64,000 bases of DNA from Archivesica marissinica (lineage: Eukaryota > Mollusca > Bivalvia > Venerida > Vesicomyidae), in assembly GCA_014843695.1 (NCBI GenBank), contig CM026402.1, forward strand, positions 13,259,512-13,323,511. Direction: 5' to 3'. Below, one piece after another: positions 1 through 60,980 of the stretch. The notes beneath the pieces were generated by a model, which was not told where the DNA came from, searched no databases, and saw nothing but the letters and a program-made list of their open reading frames with translations. A program made the position numbers and the translations under genes. The first letter of the stretch is position 1, and every line of letters begins with the position of its first letter.

Positions 1-690
1 GGCAGTCTATGGTTGAACTTTGACCTACTGATCCAATGATCAACTGGGGTCATCCGTAACTGAAGGGCAGTCTACGGTTGAACTATGACCTACTGATCCA
101 ATGATCAATTGGGGTCATCCATAACTGAAGGGCAGTCTACGGTTGAACTTTGACCTACTGATCAATTGGGATCATCCGTAACTGAAGGGCAGTCTACGGT
201 TGAACTTTGACCTACTGATCCAATGATCAATTGGGGTCATCCGTAACTGAAGGGCAGTCTATCGTTGAACGTTGACCTACTGATCCAATGATCAATTGGG
301 GTCATCCGTAGCTGAAGGGCAGTCTATCGTTGAACTTTGACCTACTGATCCATTGATAAACTGGGGTCATCCGTATCTGAAGGCCAATCTATGGTTGAAC
401 TTTGACCTACTGATCCAATGATCAACTGGGGTCATCCGTATATGAAGGGCGGTCTATGGTTGAACTTTGACCTACTGATCCATTGATCAATTGGGGTCAT
501 CCGTAACTGAAGGGCAGTCTATGGTTGAACTTTGACCTACTGATCCATTGATCAATTGGGGTCATCCGTATCTGAAGGCCAATCTATGGTAGAACTTTGA
601 CCTACTGATCCAATGATCAACTGGGGTCAACCACATCTATGATTAAACTTGTGACCTATTGCACCCAATGATCGACTGGGGTCATTGTCA
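1..690. repeat. 65-bp minisatellite, about 10 copies, cut by left edge
   Basis: Units begin ggcagtctatggttgaac and contain gatcaattggggtcatcc; the spacing between the first two is 65 bp. The last copies (620-690) are degenerate. One unit at about 140-185 lacks an internal block. No coding signal. Confidence 0.95.
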
Positions 691-921
691 CCTCAAGTGC
701 AGCCCTAAATCTGACCTTTAACCGAAGGATCAGTTTGTTTTTCTCAATGAAGTAGAATCATGGCATGGAATGTATATGTAGCATAGCAATAACAGTGAGT
801 AATCTAGCAAAAGCAAAAACACTGGAAATAAATCAATTAGAATAACAATCGGAAATAGTTCTTTTTTCTTTAGTCACACACTGAATCCCTTTAGTCACAC
901 ACTGAATCCCTTTTGAATCCC

Positions 922-3900
922 TTTAGTACTCGTACCTATCCCCCAGTTCCACTGGGTGGGTCAAGCTGTGACTATGTACTCGTACCTATACCACAGTTCC
1001 ACTGGGTGTGTCAAGCTGCGACTATGTACCCGTACCTATACCACAGTTCCACTGGGTGTGTCAAACTGTGACTATGTACTCGTACCTCTCCCCCAGTTCC
1101 ACTGGGTGTGTCAAGCTGCGACTATGTACTCGTACCTATACCCCAGTTCCACTGGGTGTGTCAAGCTACGACTATGTACTCGTACCTATACCACAGTTCC
1201 ACTGGGTGTGTCAAGCTATGACTATGTACTTGTACCTATCCCACAGGGTGTGTCAAGCTGTGACTAAGTACCCATACCTCTCCCCCAGTTCCACTGGGTG
1301 TGTCAAGCTGCGACTATGTACTCGTAACTCTCCCCCAGTTCCACTGGGTGTGTCAAGCTGCGACTATGTACCCGTACCTATACCACAGTTCCACTGGCTG
1401 TGTCAAGCTGTGACTATGTACCCGTACCTATACCACAGTTCCATTGGGTGTGTCAAGCTGTGACTATGTACTCGTACCTATACCAAAGTTCCACTGGGTG
1501 TGTCAAGCTGCGACTATGTACCCGTACCTATACCACAGTTCCACTGGGTGTGTCAAGCTGCGACTATGTACTCGTACCTATCCCCCAGTTCCACTGGGTG
1601 TGTCAAGCTGCGACTATGTACCCGTACCTACACCACAGTTCCACTGGGTGTGTCAAGCTGCGACTATGTACCCGTACCTATACCACAGTTCCACTGGGTG
1701 TGTCAAGCTGCAACTATGTACCTGTACCTATACCACAGTTCCACTGGGCGTGTCAAGCTGCGACTATGTACTCGTACCTATCCCACAGTTCCACTGGGCG
1801 TGTCAAGCTGCGACTATGTACTCGTACCTATCCCACAGTTCTACTGGGTGTGTCAAGCTGTGACTATGTACCTGTACCTATACCACAGTTCCACTGGGTG
1901 TGTCAAGCTGTGACTATGTACTTGTACCTATTCCACAGTTCCACTGGGTGTGTCAAGCTGCGACTATGTACCCGTACCTATACCACAGTTCCACTGGGTG
2001 TGTCAAGCTGCAACTATGTACCTGTACCTATACCACTGGGTGTGTCAAGCTGCGACTATGTACCCGTACCTATACCACCATTCCACTGGGTGTGTCAAGC
2101 TGCAACTATGTACCTGTACCTATCCCACAGTTCCACTGGGTGTGTCAAGCTGTGACTATGTACCCGTACCTCTCCCCCAGTTCCACTGGGTGTGTCAAGC
2201 TGCGACTATGTACTCGTAACTCTCCCCCAGTTCCACTGGGTGTGTCAAGCTGCGATTATGTACTCATACCTCTCCCCCAGTTCCACTGAGTGTGTCAAGC
2301 TGCGACTATGTACCTGTACCTATACCACAGTTCCACTGGGTGTGTCAAGCTGCGACTATGTACCCGTACCTATACCACAGTTCCACTGGGTGTGTCAAGC
2401 TGCGACTATGTACCCGTACCTATACCACAGTTCCACTGGGTGTGTCAAACTGTGACTATGTACTCGTACCTCTCCCCCAGTTCCACTGGGTGTGTCAAGC
2501 TGCGACTATGTACTCGTACCTATACCCCAGTTCCACTGGGTGTGTCAAGCTACGACTATGTACTCGTACCTATACCACAGTTCCACTGGGTGTGTCAAGC
2601 TATGACTATGTACTTGTACCTATCCCACAGGGTGTGTCAAGCTGTGACTAAGTACCCATACCTCTCCCCCAGTTCCACTGGGTGTGTCAAGCTGCGACTA
2701 TGTACTCGTAACTCTCACCCAGTTCCACTGGGTGTGTCAAGCTGCGATTATGTACTCATACCTCTCCCCCAGTTCCACTGGGTGTGTCAAGCTGCGACTA
2801 TGTACCCGTACCTATACCACAGTTCCACTGGCTGTGTCAAGCTGCGACTATGTACCCGTACCTATACCACAGTTCCATTGGGTGTGTCAAGCTGTGACTA
2901 TGTACTCGTACCTATACCAAAGTTCCACTGGGTGTGTCAAGCTGCGACTATGTACCCGTACCTATACCACAGTTCCACTGGGTGTGTCAAGCTGCGACTA
3001 TGTACTCGTACCTATCCCCCAGTTCCACTGGGTGTGTCAAGCTGCGACTATGTACCCGTACCTACACCACAGTTCCACTGGGTTTGTCAAGCTGCGACTA
3101 TGTACCCGTACCTATACCACAGTTCCACTGGGTGTGTCAAGCTGCAACTATGTACCTGTACCTATACCACAGTTCCACTGGGCGTGTCAAGCTGCGACTA
3201 TGTACTCGTACCTATCCCACAGTTCCACTGGGCGTGTCAAGCTGCGACTATGTACTCGTACCTATCCCACAGTTCTACTGGGTGTGTCAAGCTGTGACTA
3301 TGTACCTGTACCTATACCACAGTTCCACTGGGTGTGTCAAGCTGTGACTATGTACTTGTACCTATTCCACAGTTCCACTGGGTGTGTCAAGCTGCGACTA
3401 TGTACCCGTACCTATACCACAGTTCCACTGGGTGTGTCAAGCTGCAACTATGTACCTGTACCTATACCACTGTTCCACTGGGTGTGTCAAGCTGCGACTA
3501 TGTACCCGTACCTATACCACCATTCCACTGGGTGTGTCAAGCTGCAACTATGTACCTGTACCTATCCCACAGTTCCACTGGGTGTGTCAAGCTGTGACTA
3601 TGTACCCGTACCTCTCCCCCAGTTCCACTGGGTGTGTCAAGCTGCGACTATGTACTCGTAACTCTCCCCCAGTTCCACTGGGTGTGTCAAGCTGCGATTA
3701 TGTACTCATACCTCTCCCCCAGTTCCACTGAGTGTGTCAAGCTGCGACTATGTACCCGTACCTATACCACAGTTCCACTGGGTGTGTCAAGCTGCGACTA
3801 TGTACCCGTACCTATACCACAGTTCCACTGGGTGTGTCAAGCTGTGACTATGTACTCGTACCTATACCAAAGTTCCACTGTGCCCGTACCTATACCACAG

Positions 3901-4690
3901 TTCCACTGGGTGTGTCAAGCTGCGACTATGTACTCGTACCTATCCCCCAGTTCCACTGGGTGTGTCAAGCTGCGACTATGTACCCGTACCTATACCACAG
4001 TTCCACTGGGTGTATCAAGCTGCGACTATGTACCCGTACCTATACCACAGTTCCACTGGGTGTGTCAAGCTGCAACTATGTACCTGTACCTATACCACAG
4101 TTCCACTGGGCGTGTCAAGCTGCGACTATGTACTCGTACCTATCCCACAGTTCCACTGGGCGTGTCAAGCTGCGACTATGTACTCGTACCTATCCCACAG
4201 TTCTACTGGGTGTGTCAAGCTGTGACTATGTACCTGTACCTATACCACAGTTCCACTGGGTGTGTCTAGCTGTGACTATGTACTTGTACCTATCCCACAG
4301 TTCCACTGGGTGTGTCAAGCTGTGACTATGTACCCGTACCTATACCACAGTTCCACTGGGTGTGTCAAGCTGCAACTATGTACCTGTACCTATACCACAG
4401 TTCCACTGGGTGTGTCAAGCTGCGACTATGTACCCGTACCTATACCACCATTCCACTGGGTGTGTCAAGCTGTGACTATGTACCCGTACCTATACCACAG
4501 TTCCACTGGGTGTGTCAAGCTGCAACTATGTACCTGTACCTATACCACAGTTCCACTGGGTGTGTCAAGCTGCCACTATGTACACGTACCTATACCACCG
4601 TTCCACTGGGTGTGTCAAGCTGCAACTATGTACCTGTACCTATACCACAGTTCTACTGGGTGTGTCTATGGACTCGTACCTCTCCCCAAA
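922..4690. repeat. 50-bp minisatellite, about 75 copies, with 1.4-kb higher-order repeat
   Basis: The unit is gtgtcaagctgcgactatgt plus a 30-bp remainder with cgtacctataccacagttcc. Variant units recur in the same order about 1.4 kb apart (for example 1061 and 2445, 1500 and 2934, 2192 and 3634), so blocks of about 28 units were duplicated. Three units make 150 bp, so plus-strand frames stay open for hundreds of codons without being genes. Confidence 0.95.
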
Positions 4691-5540
4691 TTATATTCTA
4701 ATGTAATTACAGGTCTATACAAATTGAGTATTCTTGAAAATAGTGCTTAACATTGGCTTAATAAAAGTATGAGTATTTGGGATATGTGCAAGAGTGCATT
4801 CATAGTTCACACATACAATATATGTATATTTCAATGGATTTCTAAACACACAAACAAAATGTTGCTCCTTATAAATACCCTGTTAAATAGATTGTAAATT
4901 TTGTATTATAAATATTTATGTATTTATTACTATATTTACACATGTATAATATATATTAATTAATATTCGAATATCTTTCCGACCGAATATTCGAATACCA
5001 AAATCGCTATTCATTGCCATCCCTAATTAATTTGTATATATTCGATATTCAAAATTGTTTATATAGTTTAAAGTCACTTACAGGCCCAACGTGGCCAGGT
5101 GTTGTTGTAACTATGTAATATTGCTTGTAAATTTACATATAACACAATGCCACTATAATAACATTTACTTACTTACATGTATATACATACCAAACAACTA
5201 ATAATACCGTTAATGTTGAGCAATATGTAATATCAAATTATGTATATATTTAACGCATGAACAATATTAATGTATAACTGTATGTATCATATATATTTAA
5301 GAAAATAAATGAGATTACCCGAAATGGGTCACAAACATGAAAAGAAATAACAGTGATCAGAGTTGACATTTCACATCCTTGTGTACATACAGTTGTGTTT
5401 GTGTTTTACGTTTAGTTATCGTCGCTACCGGCCAATTTTAATACCTATAATACAAATACATAGCAGTAATTCTTATCACATAAATTCCCATTCGTCCAGA
5501 AAAAGTGAAAAATAGATAGACTGGAACCCAGCCTACAATA
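4691..5540. other. AT-rich unique sequence, no gene seen
   Basis: Very AT-rich, with short repeats of tatattcgaatat type near 4965-5000. No exon, RNA gene or element end was recognised. Confidence 0.6.
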
Positions 5541-5541
5541 T

Positions 5542-5844
5542 CAGCGTTCATTCTAGGTCAGAATGTTTGGGAGAAATGAGAAAGCATGCGATCGCGTCCT
5601 TAAAGTTATTAAATAAATTTCAACAAAATATCATTAAAATGCACAGCATGACCATTAAATACAACATTTGAATAGGAGTGCTTTATAATGGGCCAGTGTA
5701 TATATTATTACTGGACAACATTTTGCAAGAAAATTGTAACCAAAAAATTAAAACATATTTAGGGAGAAGTGCTGCCCTCAGAGGGCGAAATCAGGGTCTC
5801 TATGGTGACTATTCTGCTCACATCGCCCACTAGAATGATCTCTG
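5542..5844 (-). mobile_element. MITE with CAGGG...CCCTG ends (family M1)
   Basis: Ends are cagcgttcattctagg and, inverted, cagagatcattctag, inside direct repeats caatat. Six copies of this roughly 290-bp element occur in the window, always holding the block ggcccattataaagcactcc. Internal sequence has no coding capacity. Confidence 0.8.
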
Positions 5845-6092
5845 CAATATGCATACAATATGTATACCTTAGTTTAGTGTATATTGCACATACCGTTCTA
5901 TCTAAGACACAGTGTGCTGAGCACTCCTGGTTGTTTGAAAGGTTAAATCTACCAACAATGCAACATAATCTACTACAATATATTGCATGCAAACATGATT
6001 GTCAAATACACAAAAATCACAATTATATGTGTTCACAAAGATTGTCACAAGTTATAAATAGAGTATCATGTACATTGTACTCATTATCAACT

Positions 6093-6285
6093 CATTGCTA
6101 TACACTACCAAATAATTGTCCAAGTTATACACTACCAAATAATTGTCCAGGCTATACACTACCAAATAATTGTCCAGGCTATACACTACCAAATAATTGT
6201 CCAGGCTATACACTACCAAATAATTGTCCAGGCTATACACTACCAAATAATTGTCCAAGTTATACACTACCAAATAATTATGTGT
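6093..6285. repeat. 27-bp minisatellite, about 7 copies
   Basis: The unit is ctatacactaccaaataatt plus gtccagg. Since 27 bp is nine codons, both strands appear open; this is not a gene. Confidence 0.95.
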
Positions 6286-6469
6286 ACGGATTGTATTGGT
6301 CGGCTCTTATGTCAAGCATGGGTAGCAATGGATGTAATTCTCAAATACAGGTCTGTGCCGGACAAACACACAAGGTAATCTCAAAAGTCAAAATGTTAAT
6401 TGCATGTAACAGAATGCCACAATATAACGAGAACAAATGGAACTTGGAGCTGAGTGATCTAAATAGTTA

Positions 6470-6995
6470 AAGCGACACTACATCAGTGAAAACGAAAATT
6501 TATACAGAATGTAATTTTCTATTTTATGGTATAATTTCTTTCCAAATATATGCTTTAAAAGTATTTCAACTAATAAACAAGCGTCGTATACGCAGTTCGT
6601 TGACATAACAAAATAATGTAAACAGGGTCGACATACGTACATAATACAACCTGTGTATCCCCAATAACGAGATTTATGGTACATATTTACCGTTATATCT
6701 CACATTTGTGCCTATGCATATTTATTGGTAGACTAATCTTAATTAAATTTATTATCTCCAAGCGACAGCATCAAGCTTTTAGTATTGGCTACAATGACAA
6801 AGAAATGTCAATTCAGGAGCGTGGATGTCCGGTATATGAAATAATATCACTTTTGAAAGTTTGTAGACAACAAACACACTGTTTATTGATTCCATATTTG
6901 TGTTCGAATGTATTCTGAAGAATTTGTAGTAGCATTGCATTTATACGTGAACAATGCATTTTTTGGGGCTTTTTGCGATGTAATGTCGCTTTAAA
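6470..6995. mobile_element. MITE with TTAAAGCGACACTACATC ends (family M2)
   Basis: The left end reads ttaaagcgacactacatc and the right end is its inverse, gatgtaatgtcgctttaa. Internal sequence is shared with copies at 21222-21570 and 49629-50128. Its right end continues directly into a 25-bp minisatellite made from that end. Confidence 0.75.
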
Positions 6996-7212
6996 TGCAT
7001 ATATGTAATGTCGCTTTAAATGCATATATGTAATGTCGCTTTAAATGCATATATGTAATGTCGCTTTAAATGCATATATGTAATGTCGCTTTAAATGCAT
7101 ATATGTAATGTCGCTTTAAATGCATATATGTAATGTCGCTTTAAATGCATATATGTAATGTCGCTTTAAATGCATATATGTAATGTCGCTTTAAATGCAT
7201 ATATGTAATGTG
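6976..7212. repeat. 25-bp minisatellite, about 9 copies, of a MITE terminus
   Basis: Each unit is atgtaatgtcgctttaaatg plus catat, holding the right terminal repeat of the adjacent M2 element. Confidence 0.92.
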
Positions 7213-7254
7213 CGCCATTCTTACCATTGTTCTCACTATATTGGGAATATACAA

Positions 7255-7424
7255 TACACGGTCAAACCTGTATTAAGCAGCCAGCCAAGAGAATCACAGA
7301 AATTTGCTGCTTAAAATAGAAGTTAAATGTATATTAAATCAACATATTAGGAATCTGGAAACTGGCTGTTTAATACAGGCTGGCTGCTTAATGGAGATGA
7401 CCACTATCACAGGTTTTACTGTAC
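7255..7424. mobile_element. Mariner-type MITE (family M3), diverged
   Basis: The ends are inverted tacacggtcaaacctgt and caggttttactgta, starting and ending in TA. The interior repeats taagcagccag in both orientations and would fold as a hairpin. Confidence 0.75.
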
Positions 7425-7744
7425 ACTGAACAAAAGTCCTAATCGATCAACTGCTGTGTTATAATAATCATCATACAGTATAGATAGTTTCATATCGTCA
7501 TTTACTGCATTTTTGTCCAGATGATTATACAGCAATTATTATAAAGATTACAGATTACAGATCTATATGCAATGAATTCCTGTATAATTATCTGGAAGAT
7601 TCCTTGCATATACACCAAATTCCTAATCGGTCATCTATGTTTAATAATATTTAGAGCGGACTATTGTTTGTTTGTTCGGGTTTTACGCTATCATCAGCAC
7701 CATTTTGGGCTATATCGCGATTGGAACGCTCTGCCATGGACAAC
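7425..7744. other. Unique spacer with partial SINE piece
   Basis: Mostly unique. 7660-7730 matches the far (3') end of SINE-B in minus orientation (cgggttttacg, atcagcaccattttgggcta). No gene seen. Confidence 0.5.
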
Positions 7745-8497
7745 TAAGGACACTACTACATTGTCAATGTATGTCATATTGGTGATGGAGTCAAGAGGTG
7801 CTTCTATGAGGGAAAGGGTCAATGTATGCTGTATTGGTGATGGCATCAAGAGGTGCTTCTATGAGGGAAAGGGTCAATGTATGCTGTATTGGTGATGGCA
7901 TCAAGAGGTGCTTCTATGAGGGAAAGGGTCAATGTATGTCGTATTGGTGATGGCATCAAGAGGTGCTTCTATGAGGGAAAGGGTCAATGTATGTCGTATT
8001 GGTGATGGAGTCAAGAGGTGCTTCTATGAGGGAAAGGGTTCTATGAGGGAAAGGGTCAATGTATGCCGTATTGGTGATGGAGTCAAGAGGTGCTTCTATG
8101 AGGGAAAGGGTCAATGTATGCCGTATTGGTGATGGCATCAAGAGGTGCTTCTATGAGGGAAAGGGTCAATGTATGTCGTATTGGTGATGGAGTCAAGAGG
8201 TGCTTCTATGAGGGAAAGGGTCAATGTATGCTGTATTGGTGATGGCATCAAGAGGTGCTTCTATGAGGGAAAGGGTCAATGTATGTCGTATTGGTGATGG
8301 AGTCAAGAGGTGCTTCTATGAGGGAAAGGGTCAATGTATGTCGTATTGGTGATGGAGTCAAGAGGTGCTTCTATGAGGGAAAGGGTCAATGTATGCCGTA
8401 TTGGTGATGGAGTCAAGAGGTGCTTCTATGAGGGAAAGGGTCAATGTATGCCGTATTGGTGATGGCGTCAAGAGGTGCTTCTATGAGGGAAAGGGTT
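7745..8497. repeat. 56-bp minisatellite, about 13 copies, from a piggyBac-like MITE end
   Basis: Unit contains gatggagtcaagaggtgctt and ctatgagggaaagggtcaat. The last unit ends gagggaaagggTTAA. This is the reverse complement of the arrays at 9655-10495, 17231, 33237 and 50347. Confidence 0.92.
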
Positions 8498-8569
8498 AAA
8501 CTAAGTAGCAGGTCGCCAAATACTTTGATTGAAATTATTTCAGCATATTTAACGTCGCTACCGGTTGCC

Positions 8570-8745
8570 AATTTGAGTGACGGGCAGTTTACCTAACAAC
8601 ACCTTTCCTAGACAGGCTCAAGCAGTTAACAAGTACTTGGTGCACCAACCTCCGTAAGAAACTGCCTACTTTTTCATATAAACAGACACGGCATGAGCAG
8701 GACTCAAGTCTGTGACCGTAACCACTCGACCACAGATGCGGTATT
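8570..8745 (-). mobile_element. SINE-B copy, truncated
   Basis: Minus strand has the degraded tRNA-like head (gtcgagtggttacggtca) and the body with ttggtgcaccaag and aggtgttgttagg. Confidence 0.75.
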
Positions 8746-8998
8746 AGAGCAGACTAATAATAAACAATATAAATATTTTCGTATCGCCATTAATTGTATT
8801 TTATTCCAGGTGATTATACAGCAATTCATCGTATAAAGACAAGTAATAAAATGCATCAAATAAGATGATATGAATATTGATATTATATGGTTATTAGTTT
8901 GCTCCAAATATTGTAAAGGTGACCGATTAGGATTTTGCCGAGTGTAGATTACAGATGTACCGTAATCAGATGATACGAATATTGATATTATATGTTTG

Positions 8999-9231
8999 TT
9001 AACCCTTTCAACACTACAGATCTCTACGATAAATAGGCTTACAAAATGTGTAGTTCCAGATGAGCCGGACCATCTCAGGATTTGCACTTTTTGCCAGTAA
9101 CATTACTATTTTTAGACAAATAAACCCATTTTGATAAATTAAATGGTCCAAATGTAATTTTCTTGTTAATTTATTGGTCTAAAAATATCATGCACCAGTC
9201 CATGTCAGTTACTTGGTGTTGAATGGGTTAA
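8999..9231. mobile_element. piggyBac-like MITE, family P2, with TTAA on both sides
   Basis: Ends are TTAACCCTTTCAACAC and, inverted, TTAACCCATTCAACACC. The flanks (gaatattgatattatatg and tttgctccaaata) occur joined without the element at 8873-8910, so insertion at a TTAA is directly visible. Confidence 0.85.
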
Positions 9232-9299
9232 TTTGCTCCAAATACTGTTTGCTTATTGTTGGGGGTAACGTAGCATGAACAGCTTGTTTCATACAGCGA

Positions 9300-9500
9300 C
9301 CTTGCAGCTAATATTGGTGGCGGAAGACCCTGGGTGCACTTCCAAGCAGGATATTAGACAAGGATTGGCACCAGGCTAGAACCACTGACCTACCGCAAGC
9401 CAGCTGGATAGCTTCCTCACTTGAAATCATTCGACACCCCAAGTGGGATTCGAACATACAGCAGTGAGGGGCCAGTGATTTGAAGTCAATGACCTTCACC
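9300..9500 (-). mobile_element. SINE-F copy (tRNA-like head)
   Basis: Minus strand begins near gagtgg-like A-box sequence (ggttaaggtcattgac), has a B-box-like gttcgaatccc, and a body with gtgcacccagggtcttccgc. A second copy is at 57600-57865. Confidence 0.6.
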
Positions 9501-9654
9501 GGATGGCCGATAAGGAATTTTATTCAGTGTATGATTCTGAAGATGACTCCCGTGTTTTATTTTATGGCAAACTTTCCAACTCAAAATGATATACACCAGC
9601 AATATTGTCAAATTGCATCAGATTCTACACTTCCTAAAGTCTTTCAAGCTACAG

Positions 9655-10495
9655 TAACACTTTCCCTAATAGAAGCACCTCATGACGCCATTACAAATAC
9701 GACATAAATTAACCCATTCCCTAATAGAAGCACCTCATGACGCCATTACAAATACGACATAAATTAACCCATTCCCTAATAGAAGCACCTCATGACGCCA
9801 TTACAAATACGACATACATTAACCCTTTCTCTAATAGAAACACCTCATGACTCCATTACAAATACGACATACATTAATCATTTCCCTCATAGAAGCACCT
9901 CATGACACCATTACCAATACGACATACATTAACCCTTTCCCTCATAGAAGCACCTCATGACGCCATTACCAATATGACATACATTAACCATTTCCCTCAT
10001 AGAAGCACCTCATGACGCCATTACCAATACGACATACATTAACCCTTTCCCTCATAGAAGCACCTCATGACACCATTACCAATACAACATACATTAACCA
10101 TTTCCCTCATAGAAGCACCTCATGACGCCATTACCAATACGACATACATTAATCCTTTCCCTAATAGAAGTACCTCATGACGCCATTACCAATACGACAG
10201 ACATTGACAATGTAGTAGCCAAACCAATTTTCATAAACCCTTTCACTCATAGAAGCACCTCTTGATGCCATTATCAATACGACAGACATTGACAATGTAG
10301 TAGCCAAACCAATGTTCATAACCCTTTCCCTCATAGAAGCACCTCTTGATGCCATTGCCAATACGACATACATTGACAATGTAGTAGCCAAACCAATGTT
10401 CATAAACCCTTTCCCTCATAGAAGCACCTCTTGACTCCATTATCAATACGACATACATTGACAATGTAGCGGGCCAAAGCAATGTTCATAAACCC
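9655..10495. repeat. 55-56 bp and 88 bp minisatellite from piggyBac-like P1 MITE, abutting SIAE stop
   Basis: The first part has 55-56 bp units (cctcatagaagcacctcatg, then acgccattaccaatacgac). From about 10200 the units lengthen to about 88 bp by adding gacaatgtagtagccaaacc. Each unit carries the P1 terminus aaccctttccctcatag. The array reaches the SIAE stop codon with no spacer. Confidence 0.93.
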
Positions 10496-10499
10496 TTTA

Positions 10500-10501
<2 letters not shown>
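10496..10501 (-). terminator. Possible polyadenylation signal AATAAA overlapping the SIAE stop
   Basis: The minus strand reads CAT TAA TAAAGGG, so AATAAA begins inside the stop codon. It is too close to the stop to be the only signal with certainty. No other terminal exon was found farther downstream. Confidence 0.3.
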
Positions 10502-60734
<50,233 letters not shown>

Positions 60735-60941
60735 TTTGACTGACTTTAACCAGATTTAAGGATTAACTACATTGAATTGATATATATATTGATATATTGG
60801 TAGTCTTCCTGAATGTGAAACGGCAACGTCCGAGACAGATCGAATGAAAAGTTTACAAACAATAATGGTACCATCTTCGCAAGCGTACACAGCCATACGT
60901 TTACAGAGACCGGGAGCCAAAAGCGTAAGTCGCCAACAAGC
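60735..60941. promoter_or_regulatory. Bidirectional promoter region between SIAE and CTR9
   Basis: Only 207 bp separate the SIAE start (minus strand) from the CTR9 start (plus strand). The CTR9 side is more GC-rich, while the SIAE side has AT-rich runs (tatatatatt near 60785). CTR9's ATG sits in AGCATGGCGGC, close to the YY1 initiator consensus and with a good Kozak context (A at -3, G at +4). No recognised repeat interrupts the interval. Promoter function is inferred from the head-to-head arrangement. Confidence 0.6.
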
Positions 60942-60980
60942 ATGGCGGCGATCGAAATCCCGTTGAGGGACACAGATGAG
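60942..60980 (+). CDS. CTR9: CTR9 coding exon 1
   Basis: Thirteen codons, MAAIEIPLRDTDE, ending at GAG|GTATAT. Vertebrate CTR9 starts with a similar 15-residue stretch ending in the same IEIPLRDTDE and with the same junction to VIELD. Only 39 nt, recognisable through homology. Confidence 0.9.

Noticed and set aside
922..4690. Long plus-strand open frames up to 335 codons
   Set aside because: They follow the 50-bp minisatellite, whose three-unit period is 150 bp, so frames stay open by repetition. Cysteine-rich repeats with no start context or conservation signal.
5769..6470. 233-codon plus-strand frame
   Set aside because: Spans an M1 MITE edge and the 27-bp minisatellite; no domain.
60767..60973. 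68-codon minus-strand frame over the CTR9 start
   Set aside because: Shadow of CTR9 exon 1 and the shared promoter; no homology.
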